Positions 45,475 to 55,902 of a stretch of DNA of 64,000 nucleotides are shown piece after piece. Below the pieces are notes generated by a model. It did no database searches. It saw nothing but the letters and a program-made list of their open reading frames with translations, and was not told the DNA's origin. The position numbers and the translations under genes are program-made. This stretch comes from Rhodothermales bacterium (lineage in GTDB: Bacteria > Bacteroidota > Rhodothermia > Rhodothermales > UBA10348). Within the stretch, counting starts at the first letter, position 1; each line of letters starts with the position of its first letter. The stretch is taken from positions 62,001 to 126,000 of the forward strand of contig JANJTM010000059.1 of assembly GCA_024711125.1 (NCBI GenBank). The letters are read 5' to 3'.

Positions 45475-48156
45475 TCAGCGGAGCATCGAACCGAACCGGT
45501 CTCGCACGTCGGACTTCGGTTGGCGGATGCGGAGGAGGTCGCGCAGTTTCCCGCTCTTCACGTGGAGGTCGAAGCCGTAGGATTGGTAGGCGCCGAACGG
45601 AATCCAGTTGAGGGCCATCTGCCAGCAGTCGAAATCGCGGGCGACCGTGATGTTGGTCATCGAGGGTTCACGCAGTTCGAAGTCGTACCCCGTGCGTCCG
45701 GATACCTTCCACCGGGGCGTCAACGAAAAGTCGAAGCCGGCATTGACGATCGCCCGCCGAACGGTCGTGACGCCGGGTCGCGTGATCCCGTACGTGAGGT
45801 CCAGCGTCAGGGACCATGGCACGGAAAAGTCCACCGGGTCTCCCCCGAAGGGCTGCCGGAGCGTCGTTTCCATCGCGTCCATGGCCGAAAGGCGATCGGA
45901 AGTGAAGCCGGCGTTGGGCGTTTCGAAGGGCCTGGACGCCGTGCCGCCTCCGCTCGAACTCCGAAGCGCGGTGCGCACCGTGAGGCTGGCGCTCGTAAGG
46001 CGTCCGAGCGGTGAGGACGGGGAGAAGGCGAGGCGGTCGACCGTCCGACCCGAGTCGGATACGCGGTAGGCCGAATGCGTGGACCGGAAGTCGACGTCCA
46101 ACCGGCCGAACAGCCGCGTCCGCCCGTTGACGTTGATGGAGCCGAATCCCATCGAGTCCGCGGCGAAATTGTAGCTCGTGGCCAGGCTGAAGTCGAGCAG
46201 TTTCACCACCTGGGGGGTAGCCGTCGGACCGGCCGTCGCGGTGGTGTCGGAGGCCGTCGCGCGCTTCGTTTCGAACGTGTTTGCCAGCGCGAACGTCACG
46301 GCCTGCTGCAGGCCGCGCCCGACGCCCTGCACGATGGGATAGACCACGTCCTTTCCGCCCGCGTCGCGATAGGTCCGCGTATACCCCCACCGCTCGTCGA
46401 AGAAATCGGGCCGCCAGGAGAAGCCGAGGTTGGGGCGTACCGTATGGCGCAGCGAACGGTACGGACCGACCCGGAGCGGAAACAGTCCGTAGAACACGGT
46501 GGACGCCGCGATCGATGCACTGAACTGTCGCAGGGCGGTGAAGCCCGGGACCGAGCGGGACTCCAGGCCACCTGCGCCGTCCGTCCCGACGAGAGCCTGG
46601 CGTTCCGATCGCACGAACCAGTCCTCGGTATAGGAGAGCGACGGGGACACGTTCACGCGAAAGGCGCCGACGAGCGGAAGCCGTTCGATCGACAGGGGAG
46701 CGCTGACGGGGACCCGGTGCGACGCGCGCACGGCGAATCGTTCGTCGTTGCCCGTGGCGCGTTCGTAGTCGTCCTGCGACAGCAGGGCGTCGATCCACGA
46801 CAGCGTGGTGGCCGCGGTGTCCCCGGCGGCCAGGAGGGCATCGTCGGAGAGGCGCGTGAAATCGAACCGGTTGTCGGCGGTGAAGGAGTACCCCAGGGTG
46901 ACCTTCTCGACCAGCGACTCCCTGGACCCGGGAGCGCGGTCTCGACGCTGGAACGGCTTGAACGAGTTGCGGGTGAACGAAACCGTCGGGAGCGTGAGCG
47001 ACGCGGCGCCCGTCTCCACGACCTGGCGTTGGCTCGCGTTTACCGTGAGGCTGCTCGATGTCCACCGCTTGGAATACCGAATCGAGGACTGCAGCGTCTG
47101 CCGTGTGCGGTCGTCGTAGTTCTGCGACACGGCGCGAAGGTAACCGGATCCGGACAGGTTCACGTCGGCGTCGAAGCTCGCGCTGGGCGAAAGCGGCTGG
47201 GCGTGGTTCCACCGGAGGGACCCGGTCGTCCGGACCGAGAAATCCGGGTCGGTCCGCTCGCCCGTCCGGAAGCGTCCGTATCCGAGCTGCACCTGGCCGC
47301 TTACACCGTACCGCTTCCTGTAGCGCGACAGGGCCCTCGCCTCCAGGCTTCCCCTAGTCCAGACCCCGCCCTGCAACTGCAGGTCCACGTAGTCGCTCAG
47401 CGCGAAGTACCATCCGAAGTCGCGCAGGTAGAAGCCGAATTCGTCCTCGCCGTAGGTGGGGGCGAGCGGTCCCGATCGTCGGCCCTCCGTGGCCGGGAGG
47501 AAACCGAACGGAAGCCAGAGCGGGGTGGGGATATTGTACAGGAAGAGTTGGATCGGCCCCGTGTAGATCCACTTGCGACCGACGATCTTCATGGTCTCGG
47601 CGCGCAGCGAGTACGAGGGATCGTCAACGCACGGGCACGTCGTGTAGACACCGTTCCGGATGTAGAGCGTGGAGTCGGCAGCGGCTTTTACGACGTCGGC
47701 GCGGATGAACCCGTCTTCAATGGCCGTGCGGGCGGCCACGACGCGGCCGCGTTCGGTGCGCAGGTTGAACGAGAGCTCGGTCCCCGTGAAGGTCTCCCCG
47801 CCCTGGACGATGGTTGGCCGCCCGGTCGTATCGTTCGCGATACCGAGGGCACGGACCTCGTCGCGGTCGAAACGCAGATCGATCGTCCACGCCCGAAGCC
47901 GCGAGTCGCGGTAGGTCACGCCGGAGCCGCCGTACAGGCGTGCCGATTCGGCGGAATCGCGCAGCACGACGACGAGGGAGTCGCGCGCGGTGAAGCGGAC
48001 GGGCTCTTCGAGCCGCGCCGGCCCGCTCCCCTCCTGGGCGAGAGCGGGGGCACCGGACAGGAGGAGAAGGGCCGTGACGAGGCCGGCGGCACGAACGATG
48101 GTCGTGCGCCGAAGCCCGCCCGTGCGGTCAGGTCGCGGCCTGGCCCTTCCGATCAT
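45475..48156 (-). CDS. lptD: LPS-assembly outer-membrane protein LptD-like
   Basis: Signal peptide ending ALAQ; OstA-like region (LYGGSGVTYRDSRLRAWTIDLRFDRDEVRALG); CPCVDDPSYSLRAETMKIVGRKWIYTGPIQLFLYNIPTPLWLPFGFLPATEGRRSG; long beta-barrel C-terminus. Confidence 0.85.
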   Translation of the reverse strand: MIGRARPRPDRTGGLRRTTIVRAAGLVTALLLLSGAPALAQEGSGPARLEEPVRFTARDSLVVVLRDSAESARLYGGSGVTYRDSRLRAWTIDLRFDRDEVRALGIANDTTGRPTIVQGGETFTGTELSFNLRTERGRVVAARTAIEDGFIRADVVKAAADSTLYIRNGVYTTCPCVDDPSYSLRAETMKIVGRKWIYTGPIQLFLYNIPTPLWLPFGFLPATEGRRSGPLAPTYGEDEFGFYLRDFGWYFALSDYVDLQLQGGVWTRGSLEARALSRYRKRYGVSGQVQLGYGRFRTGERTDPDFSVRTTGSLRWNHAQPLSPSASFDADVNLSGSGYLRAVSQNYDDRTRQTLQSSIRYSKRWTSSSLTVNASQRQVVETGAASLTLPTVSFTRNSFKPFQRRDRAPGSRESLVEKVTLGYSFTADNRFDFTRLSDDALLAAGDTAATTLSWIDALLSQDDYERATGNDERFAVRASHRVPVSAPLSIERLPLVGAFRVNVSPSLSYTEDWFVRSERQALVGTDGAGGLESRSVPGFTALRQFSASIAASTVFYGLFPLRVGPYRSLRHTVRPNLGFSWRPDFFDERWGYTRTYRDAGGKDVVYPIVQGVGRGLQQAVTFALANTFETKRATASDTTATAGPTATPQVVKLLDFSLATSYNFAADSMGFGSINVNGRTRLFGRLDVDFRSTHSAYRVSDSGRTVDRLAFSPSSPLGRLTSASLTVRTALRSSSGGGTASRPFETPNAGFTSDRLSAMDAMETTLRQPFGGDPVDFSVPWSLTLDLTYGITRPGVTTVRRAIVNAGFDFSLTPRWKVSGRTGYDFELREPSMTNITVARDFDCWQMALNWIPFGAYQSYGFDLHVKSGKLRDLLRIRQPKSDVRDRFGSMLR

Positions 48157-49120
48157 CGAGCCATTCGAAAACGAGGTGAGCGGCTCCGAGCATACCGACC
48201 TCGTTGCCGCGGGTTTCGCGGAGGATCTCGATGCCCTCCTGCAGCCCCGGGGTAACGTATCGGACGATGGATCGGCGTGCTGAATCCAGGATGTAATCTC
48301 CGGCCGCCGACAGACCGCCGCCGACGATGACCTTGCGGATATCGAGCAGGTTGACCGCCGATCCGAGCACCACGCCCAGCTTGTGTCCGGCCCAGGCCAG
48401 AACCTCGATCGCGCCCTCGTCGCCTTCCACCGCGGCTTCGTGCAGCATCTTGGGCGTGATGCCGTGCAGATCGTAGTTCGCCATGCGATGGATGGCCGAA
48501 TCACCACGGTTCATGAGGCGGTAGCGGGCATGCCTCGAGAGGAATCGCTGCCCGATATACGCTTCGATCGCTCCCGCGACACCCGATCGGGCCATGGGTC
48601 CCTCGTAATCGATGGTCATGTGCCCGATCTCGCCGGCGCCCCCCGACGCCCCGCGGAAGATGCGGCGCCCGTAGATGATCGCGCCGCCGACCCCGGTACC
48701 CAGGGTGACCATGATGAAGGACTCGAACGCCGATCCCGCTCCGTAATGGGCCGAGCCCAGGGCCGCGGCATTGGCATCGTTCTCGACGATCACGACCCCG
48801 GCCAGCGGTCCGAGTCGGGACGCCAGCGCGTCGCCCATGTGGATCTTCTCCCAACCGGGGAAATTCGGCGGAGCGAGCACGGTCGTTCGGGCCAGGTCGA
48901 TGGTGCCGGGCGATCCTATGCCCACACCCACCACCGGCTCGGGCGATCTACGCGCCAGGTCCTGGACGAGTCGCGCGATGTTGTCCAGGATGCGTTCGGG
49001 CCCGAAGTGCGCCTCGGTATCGGCAGAGCAGTCCACCACGAGCCCGCCCGTGCGGGAGACGAGCGCGGCCTTGATGTTCGTCCCGCCCAGATCGATGCCT
49101 ACCGCGAAGGGTCCGGCCAT
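48128..49120 (-). CDS. ROK family sugar kinase (glucokinase-like)
   Basis: MAGPFAVGIDLGGTNIKAALVSRTGGLV; VIVENDANAAALGSAHYGAGSAFESFIMVTLGTGVGGAIIYGRRIFRGASGGAGEIGHMTID. Confidence 0.93.
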   Translation of the reverse strand: MAGPFAVGIDLGGTNIKAALVSRTGGLVVDCSADTEAHFGPERILDNIARLVQDLARRSPEPVVGVGIGSPGTIDLARTTVLAPPNFPGWEKIHMGDALASRLGPLAGVVIVENDANAAALGSAHYGAGSAFESFIMVTLGTGVGGAIIYGRRIFRGASGGAGEIGHMTIDYEGPMARSGVAGAIEAYIGQRFLSRHARYRLMNRGDSAIHRMANYDLHGITPKMLHEAAVEGDEGAIEVLAWAGHKLGVVLGSAVNLLDIRKVIVGGGLSAAGDYILDSARRSIVRYVTPGLQEGIEILRETRGNEVGMLGAAHLVFEWLDDRKGQAAT

Positions 49121-49137
49121 GACGTGCCTCGATGGGT

Positions 49138-49449
49138 TCACTTCTTGAGAGGGTAGACGGTCTCGCCCTCGCGTCGCATCCCGTACTGCTCTCGCGCGAT
49201 GCGTTCGATCTCCTCGTCCGTGAGCCCGCGCTCGAGTTCGGCCTCGAGGCGGGCGACGGTCTCTCGCAACTGCTCGTTCTCGGCCGTCAACCGATCCGTC
49301 TCCCTGTGGAGTTGCCAGCGGCGATATACGCTGTGGCTGTCGACGAATCCGACCCAGACCGCCGCAAGCAGTCCGCCGAACAGCAGCAGCCGCCGGCGGA
49401 ACCGTGACTTTCGTCCGGCTTGGCTGGAAGCGGAGGTCGATCGCGCCAT
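49138..49449 (-). CDS. septum formation initiator family protein (FtsB/DivIC-like)
   Basis: Single TM then coiled coil LTAENEQLRETVARLEAELERGLTDEEIERIAREQYGMRREGETVYPL; next to eno. Confidence 0.9.
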   Translation of the reverse strand: MARSTSASSQAGRKSRFRRRLLLFGGLLAAVWVGFVDSHSVYRRWQLHRETDRLTAENEQLRETVARLEAELERGLTDEEIERIAREQYGMRREGETVYPLKK

Positions 49450-49510
49450 GCGGGGAGATCGTGGGGTCGGATCGAAGGATGCCCGGACGCGCGGGCGTCC
49501 CGGGGTGCGA

Positions 49511-51004
<1,494 letters not shown>

Positions 51005-52330
51005 TCAGCGCACGCGCGTGGACTCCCCGATCCACCCGTAGCAGCCGTAATCGATCGTGAACGAGTCGCCCGCGTTCCATCCCTTGAAGAACTTGTCCTC
51101 GGCCGACGGGAAATACCGCCGGATGTTGGACAGCCGGTTCTGGGCGGCGGAGGCGGCAGCGTTGTCCCTGGCCGCGGCCCGCTCGTAGTAGTCGGCGGCA
51201 AGCCAGTAGACGGCCTTGTCCTCGCGCTCGAACGAGCCGCAGCCCTGGACGGCCGACACGTACAGGTCGCCGATGCCGATGATCGCGGCGCCGTAGTTCG
51301 GATCCACGGCGAGCGCCTCCCGGAAGGACGTGCGGGCGCGCGAGAGCCGTCCTTCCTGCTGGTGTGCGATGCCGATGTTGTAGTGGACCTCGCGCGCGCC
51401 GTCCATGCCGCCCGGCATGTCGAGCGACTGCTGGTACAGGCGGATGGCCTCGTCCGTCTCGCCGTCCTCGAGACGCATCCGGGCGATCATCCGGAAGGTC
51501 CGGGCCGACGGGTCCAGTTCCATCATGCGGGGGGCCATCTCGTAGACCCGGTCACGATACCCCTCCTCGTCGATGAACAGCTGGAAGAGTTCGGCCATGA
51601 GTTCCTTGTCGTCCGGATTCTTCTCGAGCTGGCTCTCGAGGAACGCGATGCGCTCCTCCGGCGACGTGAAGAGCTGGCCGCGCCACGTGGCGAGCAGATC
51701 CGTGATCTCCTGGACGCCCTGGATCTTGTCCTCCACCTCGTCCATGAACGAGACCGCCGCGGCCTTGTCACCCTGCTGCACGAAATCGGCGATGATGTAG
51801 TTCACGTAGTACGGCTGCATGCGCGCGGCGTCCATCTCGAACGCGGCGCGGTAGAGCGCACCGACACCGCCCTGCAGGTCGGGCAGTTCGGCCGCGTGCT
51901 GCTGGACGAAGAAGCCCTTCTGGAAGGTCCAATGGAATTCGTCGACCGGCAGGGACGCAGCCTTCAGCCGCTCCACCGTCGTGTCGAACACGTACAGGGC
52001 CGAATCCAGGTACGTGCGCTTGCGCCCCGCGTCTTCGGAGGCCATTCCGATCTTCTCGTAGGCCTCGACGGCGCGGCGGAAGTTGCGGTCGTTCCCGGAC
52101 GGGAAGCCCGGAGCGCACTTCAGGATCCAGCGCAGGTAGGGCAGCGACGCCTCGTAGTTGCCGTTCTTGAAGTCCTCGTAATAGAGCGAGTAGTTCGTGG
52201 CCCGTTCGGTCTGGTCGTCGCTGCAGGTCTGCGCGCCGGCCATTACCGGGGACGCGGTCCAGAGCACGAGGCCCGCGAACAGGGCTAGCGTGGGCTGGGC
52301 GAGGCGGAGGAAGGAGTCGCGGTGATTCAT
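51005..52330 (-). CDS. exported TPR-repeat protein with a C-terminal CYGWIGESTRVR tail
   Basis: Signal peptide ending AGAQTC; multiple TPR-like helices (REVHYNIGIAHQQEGRLSRARTSFREALAVDPNYGAAIIGIGDLY). Confidence 0.8.
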   Translation of the reverse strand: MNHRDSFLRLAQPTLALFAGLVLWTASPVMAGAQTCSDDQTERATNYSLYYEDFKNGNYEASLPYLRWILKCAPGFPSGNDRNFRRAVEAYEKIGMASEDAGRKRTYLDSALYVFDTTVERLKAASLPVDEFHWTFQKGFFVQQHAAELPDLQGGVGALYRAAFEMDAARMQPYYVNYIIADFVQQGDKAAAVSFMDEVEDKIQGVQEITDLLATWRGQLFTSPEERIAFLESQLEKNPDDKELMAELFQLFIDEEGYRDRVYEMAPRMMELDPSARTFRMIARMRLEDGETDEAIRLYQQSLDMPGGMDGAREVHYNIGIAHQQEGRLSRARTSFREALAVDPNYGAAIIGIGDLYVSAVQGCGSFEREDKAVYWLAADYYERAAARDNAAASAAQNRLSNIRRYFPSAEDKFFKGWNAGDSFTIDYGCYGWIGESTRVR

Positions 52331-52379
52331 GGTCTCGAGAGGAAAGCCGGGCGGAATGGGCTCGGAGCCTGGCGGATCG

Positions 52380-53687
52380 TCAGTTGAGCGGCCTCCTGAC
52401 GAACCACCGGTCGGCGAAGTTGACGTTCACCCCGAATTTCAGGTAGCGATCTTCGACGAGAAGTCCACTGGCCGTGCCCCGTTTGCCTGCTTCCACGTTT
52501 ATATCAACTCGCGTGCCGGGAAACAGGGTCGGGAAACTCAGGCCCGCGGTGAGGCCGAGCGTTCGGATTGTCTGGTCCGGATCGGGAGTCACGTAACCCT
52601 GTTCGACAAAGGCGCCCAGGCGGTACGCCGTACGTTTCAGCAGCGAAGCCAGAAGATCGCGTCCGGCGGGATAGAATTCCACACCTCCCGATACGCGGGA
52701 TCGATCCTTCATGCCCGACGCGGCGCTGGAATGGCCCGGAAACGCCAGCGAACTCTCGAATCGGCTCCACGGTTCGTACAGCGCGTCGGCGACCAGCGCG
52801 AAGCGGGTTCCCGCCTGGTACGCGAATCCAAGTCCGGTCGCCACGGGCAGATCGGCCGTGCCCTCCATCGAGGTGCCCAGCGTATCGGGTTCGAAGGAGC
52901 TTCCCGACGTGACGATCCGCTCGGCGTCGAGACGGGTCGGAGTGTCCACGAATGCACCCACGGACAGGTAATCACCGTCCCGAAAAACGGACGCCGTGCC
53001 GGCGCGGATCCCGAAACCCGCGCCAAGCCCCCGGAGGCGGGTGGCCGTGGCGACCCGTACCTCCTCGTAGTGCGGGTCCACGAACAGCGCGCGCTGCACG
53101 TCCTCGATGATGCCGAACGTGAAGTCGCCCCGCAGGCCGATGGACACGTTCGGGTGCACCCGGTATCCGGTTCCGATGGAGACCCTGTCGAGGCCACCGT
53201 TACCTTCGAAGAAGGCCGTGTACCGGTCGCTGGCCAGGATGCCCTGGCCGGCGTCGAACGTGCGGTCGAGCTGGACACCGTAACCGCTCCGGGTATAGGG
53301 TGTGAGGGCGACGGCGACGCCCCACCGTCCCTCGTAGAGCGGGAAACCGAACGAGAAGCCGGTCAGGGCTCCGGTCGTCTGCTGCGAGACGGCCCCGGTC
53401 GCGTCGGATGATTCGAGCAGGTCGAGGCGGAAACCGACCAGGGCCCGGGTGAGCGAAAGGTCTGCGAGGGCCGCCGGGTTGGCAAGGCTGGCGTACGATG
53501 TTCCGCCCAGGCCGAATCCGCCGCCACCCATCGCCGCGCCGATCGGGGAGAAGGGCAGCGACCGTTCGCCGAGGCCGAAACGGGAATAGACCGAGCCCTG
53601 GTCGGTGCCCTGGGCCGCGGCCGCCAGGGTGAGGCAGGGCAGCGCGAGGACAACGGCGATCGCGGCCAGGCTCCGGAGACGGATCAT
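52380..53687 (-). CDS. outer-membrane beta-barrel protein (OmpP1/FadL-like)
   Basis: Signal peptide; GQGSVYSRFGLGERSLPFSPIGAAMGGGGFGLGGTSYASLANPAALADLSLTRALVGF; alternating barrel-like strands to the C-terminus. Confidence 0.7.
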   Translation of the reverse strand: MIRLRSLAAIAVVLALPCLTLAAAAQGTDQGSVYSRFGLGERSLPFSPIGAAMGGGGFGLGGTSYASLANPAALADLSLTRALVGFRLDLLESSDATGAVSQQTTGALTGFSFGFPLYEGRWGVAVALTPYTRSGYGVQLDRTFDAGQGILASDRYTAFFEGNGGLDRVSIGTGYRVHPNVSIGLRGDFTFGIIEDVQRALFVDPHYEEVRVATATRLRGLGAGFGIRAGTASVFRDGDYLSVGAFVDTPTRLDAERIVTSGSSFEPDTLGTSMEGTADLPVATGLGFAYQAGTRFALVADALYEPWSRFESSLAFPGHSSAASGMKDRSRVSGGVEFYPAGRDLLASLLKRTAYRLGAFVEQGYVTPDPDQTIRTLGLTAGLSFPTLFPGTRVDINVEAGKRGTASGLLVEDRYLKFGVNVNFADRWFVRRPLN

Positions 53688-53691
53688 GGGA

Positions 53692-54810
53692 CTATTGGGC
53701 CTTGAGGACGGTCAGGAAGGCGACGGGGGGGCGGGATCCGCCGAGGAGGACGCTGCCGAGACCGTTTTCGGCCAGCGGGGCGCGGACGATGAAGTAGTCG
53801 AGCACCGAGTCGCCGCGGGATGCGCGACGCAGGACCTCGAAGAGTTCCGACTGCTCGAGGTAGTAGACCCCGTCGATCATCGAGGCGGTGCCCACGGTCA
53901 GTCGAGCCGGAGGGTCCTCCGAGACGGCGTCGATCGTCAGGGTGCGCGCGATGGGACGCACGAAGCCCGGAGGAACGGCGGCGGCAAGCGACGTGTCGGC
54001 TTCGATGGCCACCACGGCCCGGGCGAGACCGGTCATCGCGAGCCTGGGGTCGGAGAAATCGAACGCGAGGCGCAGGCCTCCCGACCGACCGTCCTGGAAC
54101 GCCAGCTTGCCATCGCCGCGGGCCGGCGGCGCGTCGGCTTCGATCCGGGTGAAGTTGGAAAGCGCCGGAAAATAGGCCGAATCCCCGCCGGCGTACGCCC
54201 GGATGACCGTGCCCGTCATGTCGAAACCGGTTACGGCGCGAGCCTCGCTCGCCGCGAGGGCGAACCCGTGGAACGATCCGCCGAACGTGGTGGCCCGCAA
54301 CGCAGCGTCCCAGGCCGAGACCCACGAAGCGGGAAGCGGAATCTCGACGGTCGCGGCGTCGGACGAGAACTCGAAATCGGTGATCAACGCACCGGACGCG
54401 ATGGTGGAGTCGGCCGTACTTCCGACCGCGAACCACTCCGCGTCGATCGCCCGCACCGACGCGCGGGTGAGGGTACCGGCATAACCGTATTCGGAGGATG
54501 CCTTGAGCACGAGCGAGGCGCGCGTCACGGTGCCGTTGCGGAACGCGTCGGACAGCGACGCCGGGGCCGAGAAGTCCACCCAGGCCGTGGCCCGCATCGC
54601 GCCGAGATCCGGATCGACCGTTTCGCCGAGCAGGAAGCGCGCGGTTCCGCCCGTTACGTCGGCGTCGCCTACGGGCTCGAAAGCCGTCGGCGAGAGCGTG
54701 ACGACCTCCGGCGCGCCGTCCACGGAGTCGATGAGGCCGGCGCCGACCCCCCCGGGGTCGTTGCAGGCTGCGACCACGACGAGCAGGAGCGGTGCGAATC
54801 GTCTCAACAT
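53692..54810 (-). CDS. DUF4270-like lipoprotein
   Basis: MLRRFAPLLLVVVAACNDPGGVGAGLID lipobox; RFLLGETVDPDLGAMRATAWVDFSAP; neighbour of a stand-alone GT5 gene, as I recall for DUF4270 in Bacteroidota. Confidence 0.7.
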   Translation of the reverse strand: MLRRFAPLLLVVVAACNDPGGVGAGLIDSVDGAPEVVTLSPTAFEPVGDADVTGGTARFLLGETVDPDLGAMRATAWVDFSAPASLSDAFRNGTVTRASLVLKASSEYGYAGTLTRASVRAIDAEWFAVGSTADSTIASGALITDFEFSSDAATVEIPLPASWVSAWDAALRATTFGGSFHGFALAASEARAVTGFDMTGTVIRAYAGGDSAYFPALSNFTRIEADAPPARGDGKLAFQDGRSGGLRLAFDFSDPRLAMTGLARAVVAIEADTSLAAAVPPGFVRPIARTLTIDAVSEDPPARLTVGTASMIDGVYYLEQSELFEVLRRASRGDSVLDYFIVRAPLAENGLGSVLLGGSRPPVAFLTVLKAQ

Positions 54811-54882
54811 GGGGTCTTCGGAAGTGCGGCGGAGCGGCAGGGTAACGTGGTCGGCGCCGGGTTTGGTATGGACTCCGGGCAA

Positions 54883-54915
54883 ACGAAAACCCCAGGCGAC
54901 CGAGTCGGTGGGGTT
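54883..54915 (-). terminator. intrinsic terminator-like hairpin downstream of the GT5 gene
   Basis: Minus strand AACCCCA-(14 nt)-TGGGGTT followed by TTCGTTT; the inner ACCGACTCGGT can also pair. Confidence 0.65.
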
Positions 54916-54960
54916 CTCATCGGAGGGCGTATGCGTGGATGCGCGTGGGGTTTCCCCGGC

Positions 54961-55722
54961 TCAGGCCGCCACGCCGTTCGCGACCCGCTCGTAAACGGCT
55001 GCGGTCATTTCCAGGTTGGCCTGTTCGTCGTCGCCGTACCGCTCGACCGAGTCCTGCGCGGCCATGGAACCGGGGAGAATCACCGCGTCGGCGAACCGCC
55101 GTCCGGCCTCGTTGAGATCCTTGCCGGCGAGCGTGTCGTCGACCGGAAAGCCGAAGCGCTCGAACAGCTCCCGCGAGACCGATCCGTCGAAGTCCACCGG
55201 GTGCGGAGTGAACACGATCTTGGAGCCGGAAAACAGCGGGTCGCCGGCGAACGTCGTGCGCAGGAGCATCGGGATGAACCCGCTCATCCAACCGAAGGCG
55301 TGCACGACGTCGGGTCTCCATCCCAGGTTCCGGATCGTCTCGATCACGGCCCTGGCGAAGAACGCCGCCCGCTCGGGATTGTCCTCGAACAGCTTGCCGG
55401 AGCGGTCGGCGAAGATGCCCTTGCGCTTGAACAGCCGGTTGCTGTCCATGAAGTAGACCTGGAGCCGGATGCCCGGGATCGAGGCTACCTTGACGTTCAG
55501 CTGCTCGCGTTGCGTACCGACCGGGATGTCGTTCGACGACAGGCGGATGACCTCGTGCAGCCGGTTCCGCCGTTCGTTCACGATACCGTACCTGGGCATC
55601 ATGATCCGCGTCTCCACGCCTTTCGCCTCGTGCATCAGGTCGGGAAGGCGGCGTACGAGCGACGCGATTTCCGACTCGTCCGTGAACGGCGCGACCTCGC
55701 CGGAGACAAAGAGTACCCTCAT
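54961..55722 (-). CDS. glycogen/starch synthase, stand-alone N-terminal (GT5) domain protein
   Basis: MRVLFVSGEVAPFTDESEIASLVRRLPDLMHEAKGVETRIMMPRYG; VYFMDSNRLFKRKGIF; DVVHAFGWMSGFIPMLLR; ends at 253 aa without the second GT-B domain. Confidence 0.8.
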   Translation of the reverse strand: MRVLFVSGEVAPFTDESEIASLVRRLPDLMHEAKGVETRIMMPRYGIVNERRNRLHEVIRLSSNDIPVGTQREQLNVKVASIPGIRLQVYFMDSNRLFKRKGIFADRSGKLFEDNPERAAFFARAVIETIRNLGWRPDVVHAFGWMSGFIPMLLRTTFAGDPLFSGSKIVFTPHPVDFDGSVSRELFERFGFPVDDTLAGKDLNEAGRRFADAVILPGSMAAQDSVERYGDDEQANLEMTAAVYERVANGVAA

Positions 55723-55839
55723 GGCGTATTCTGATGCGTTGTACGGAGCGCAGGCCGGCGGCGACCAGGCCGCGGATGGGCGGGTCCGGGGGCTTGGGGC
55801 TGAGGACCATCTCTGCCCGGAAGTCCGCCCGAAAGCCCG

Positions 55840-55871
55840 CAAAGATAACAATATGTGGCTGTTTTTTCAAG
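55840..55871 (-). promoter_or_regulatory. Bacteroidota-type promoter for the GT5 gene
   Basis: Minus strand CTTG-N20-TATCTTTG; the -7 element matches TAnnTTTG exactly; unusually AT-rich patch. Confidence 0.7.
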
Positions 55872-55902
55872 TTTACGCGCGTCCCGCCGACGCTCCCCGC
55901 CG

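Noticed and set aside
46075-48255. 726-aa plus-strand ORF
   Set aside because: Antisense to lptD; no domain content.
53692-55722. GT5 gene as a pseudogene (truncated glycogen synthase)
   Set aside because: Reading frame is intact with promoter and terminator, and stand-alone GT5 next to DUF4270 is a recurrent Bacteroidota arrangement, so truncation by decay is unlikely.
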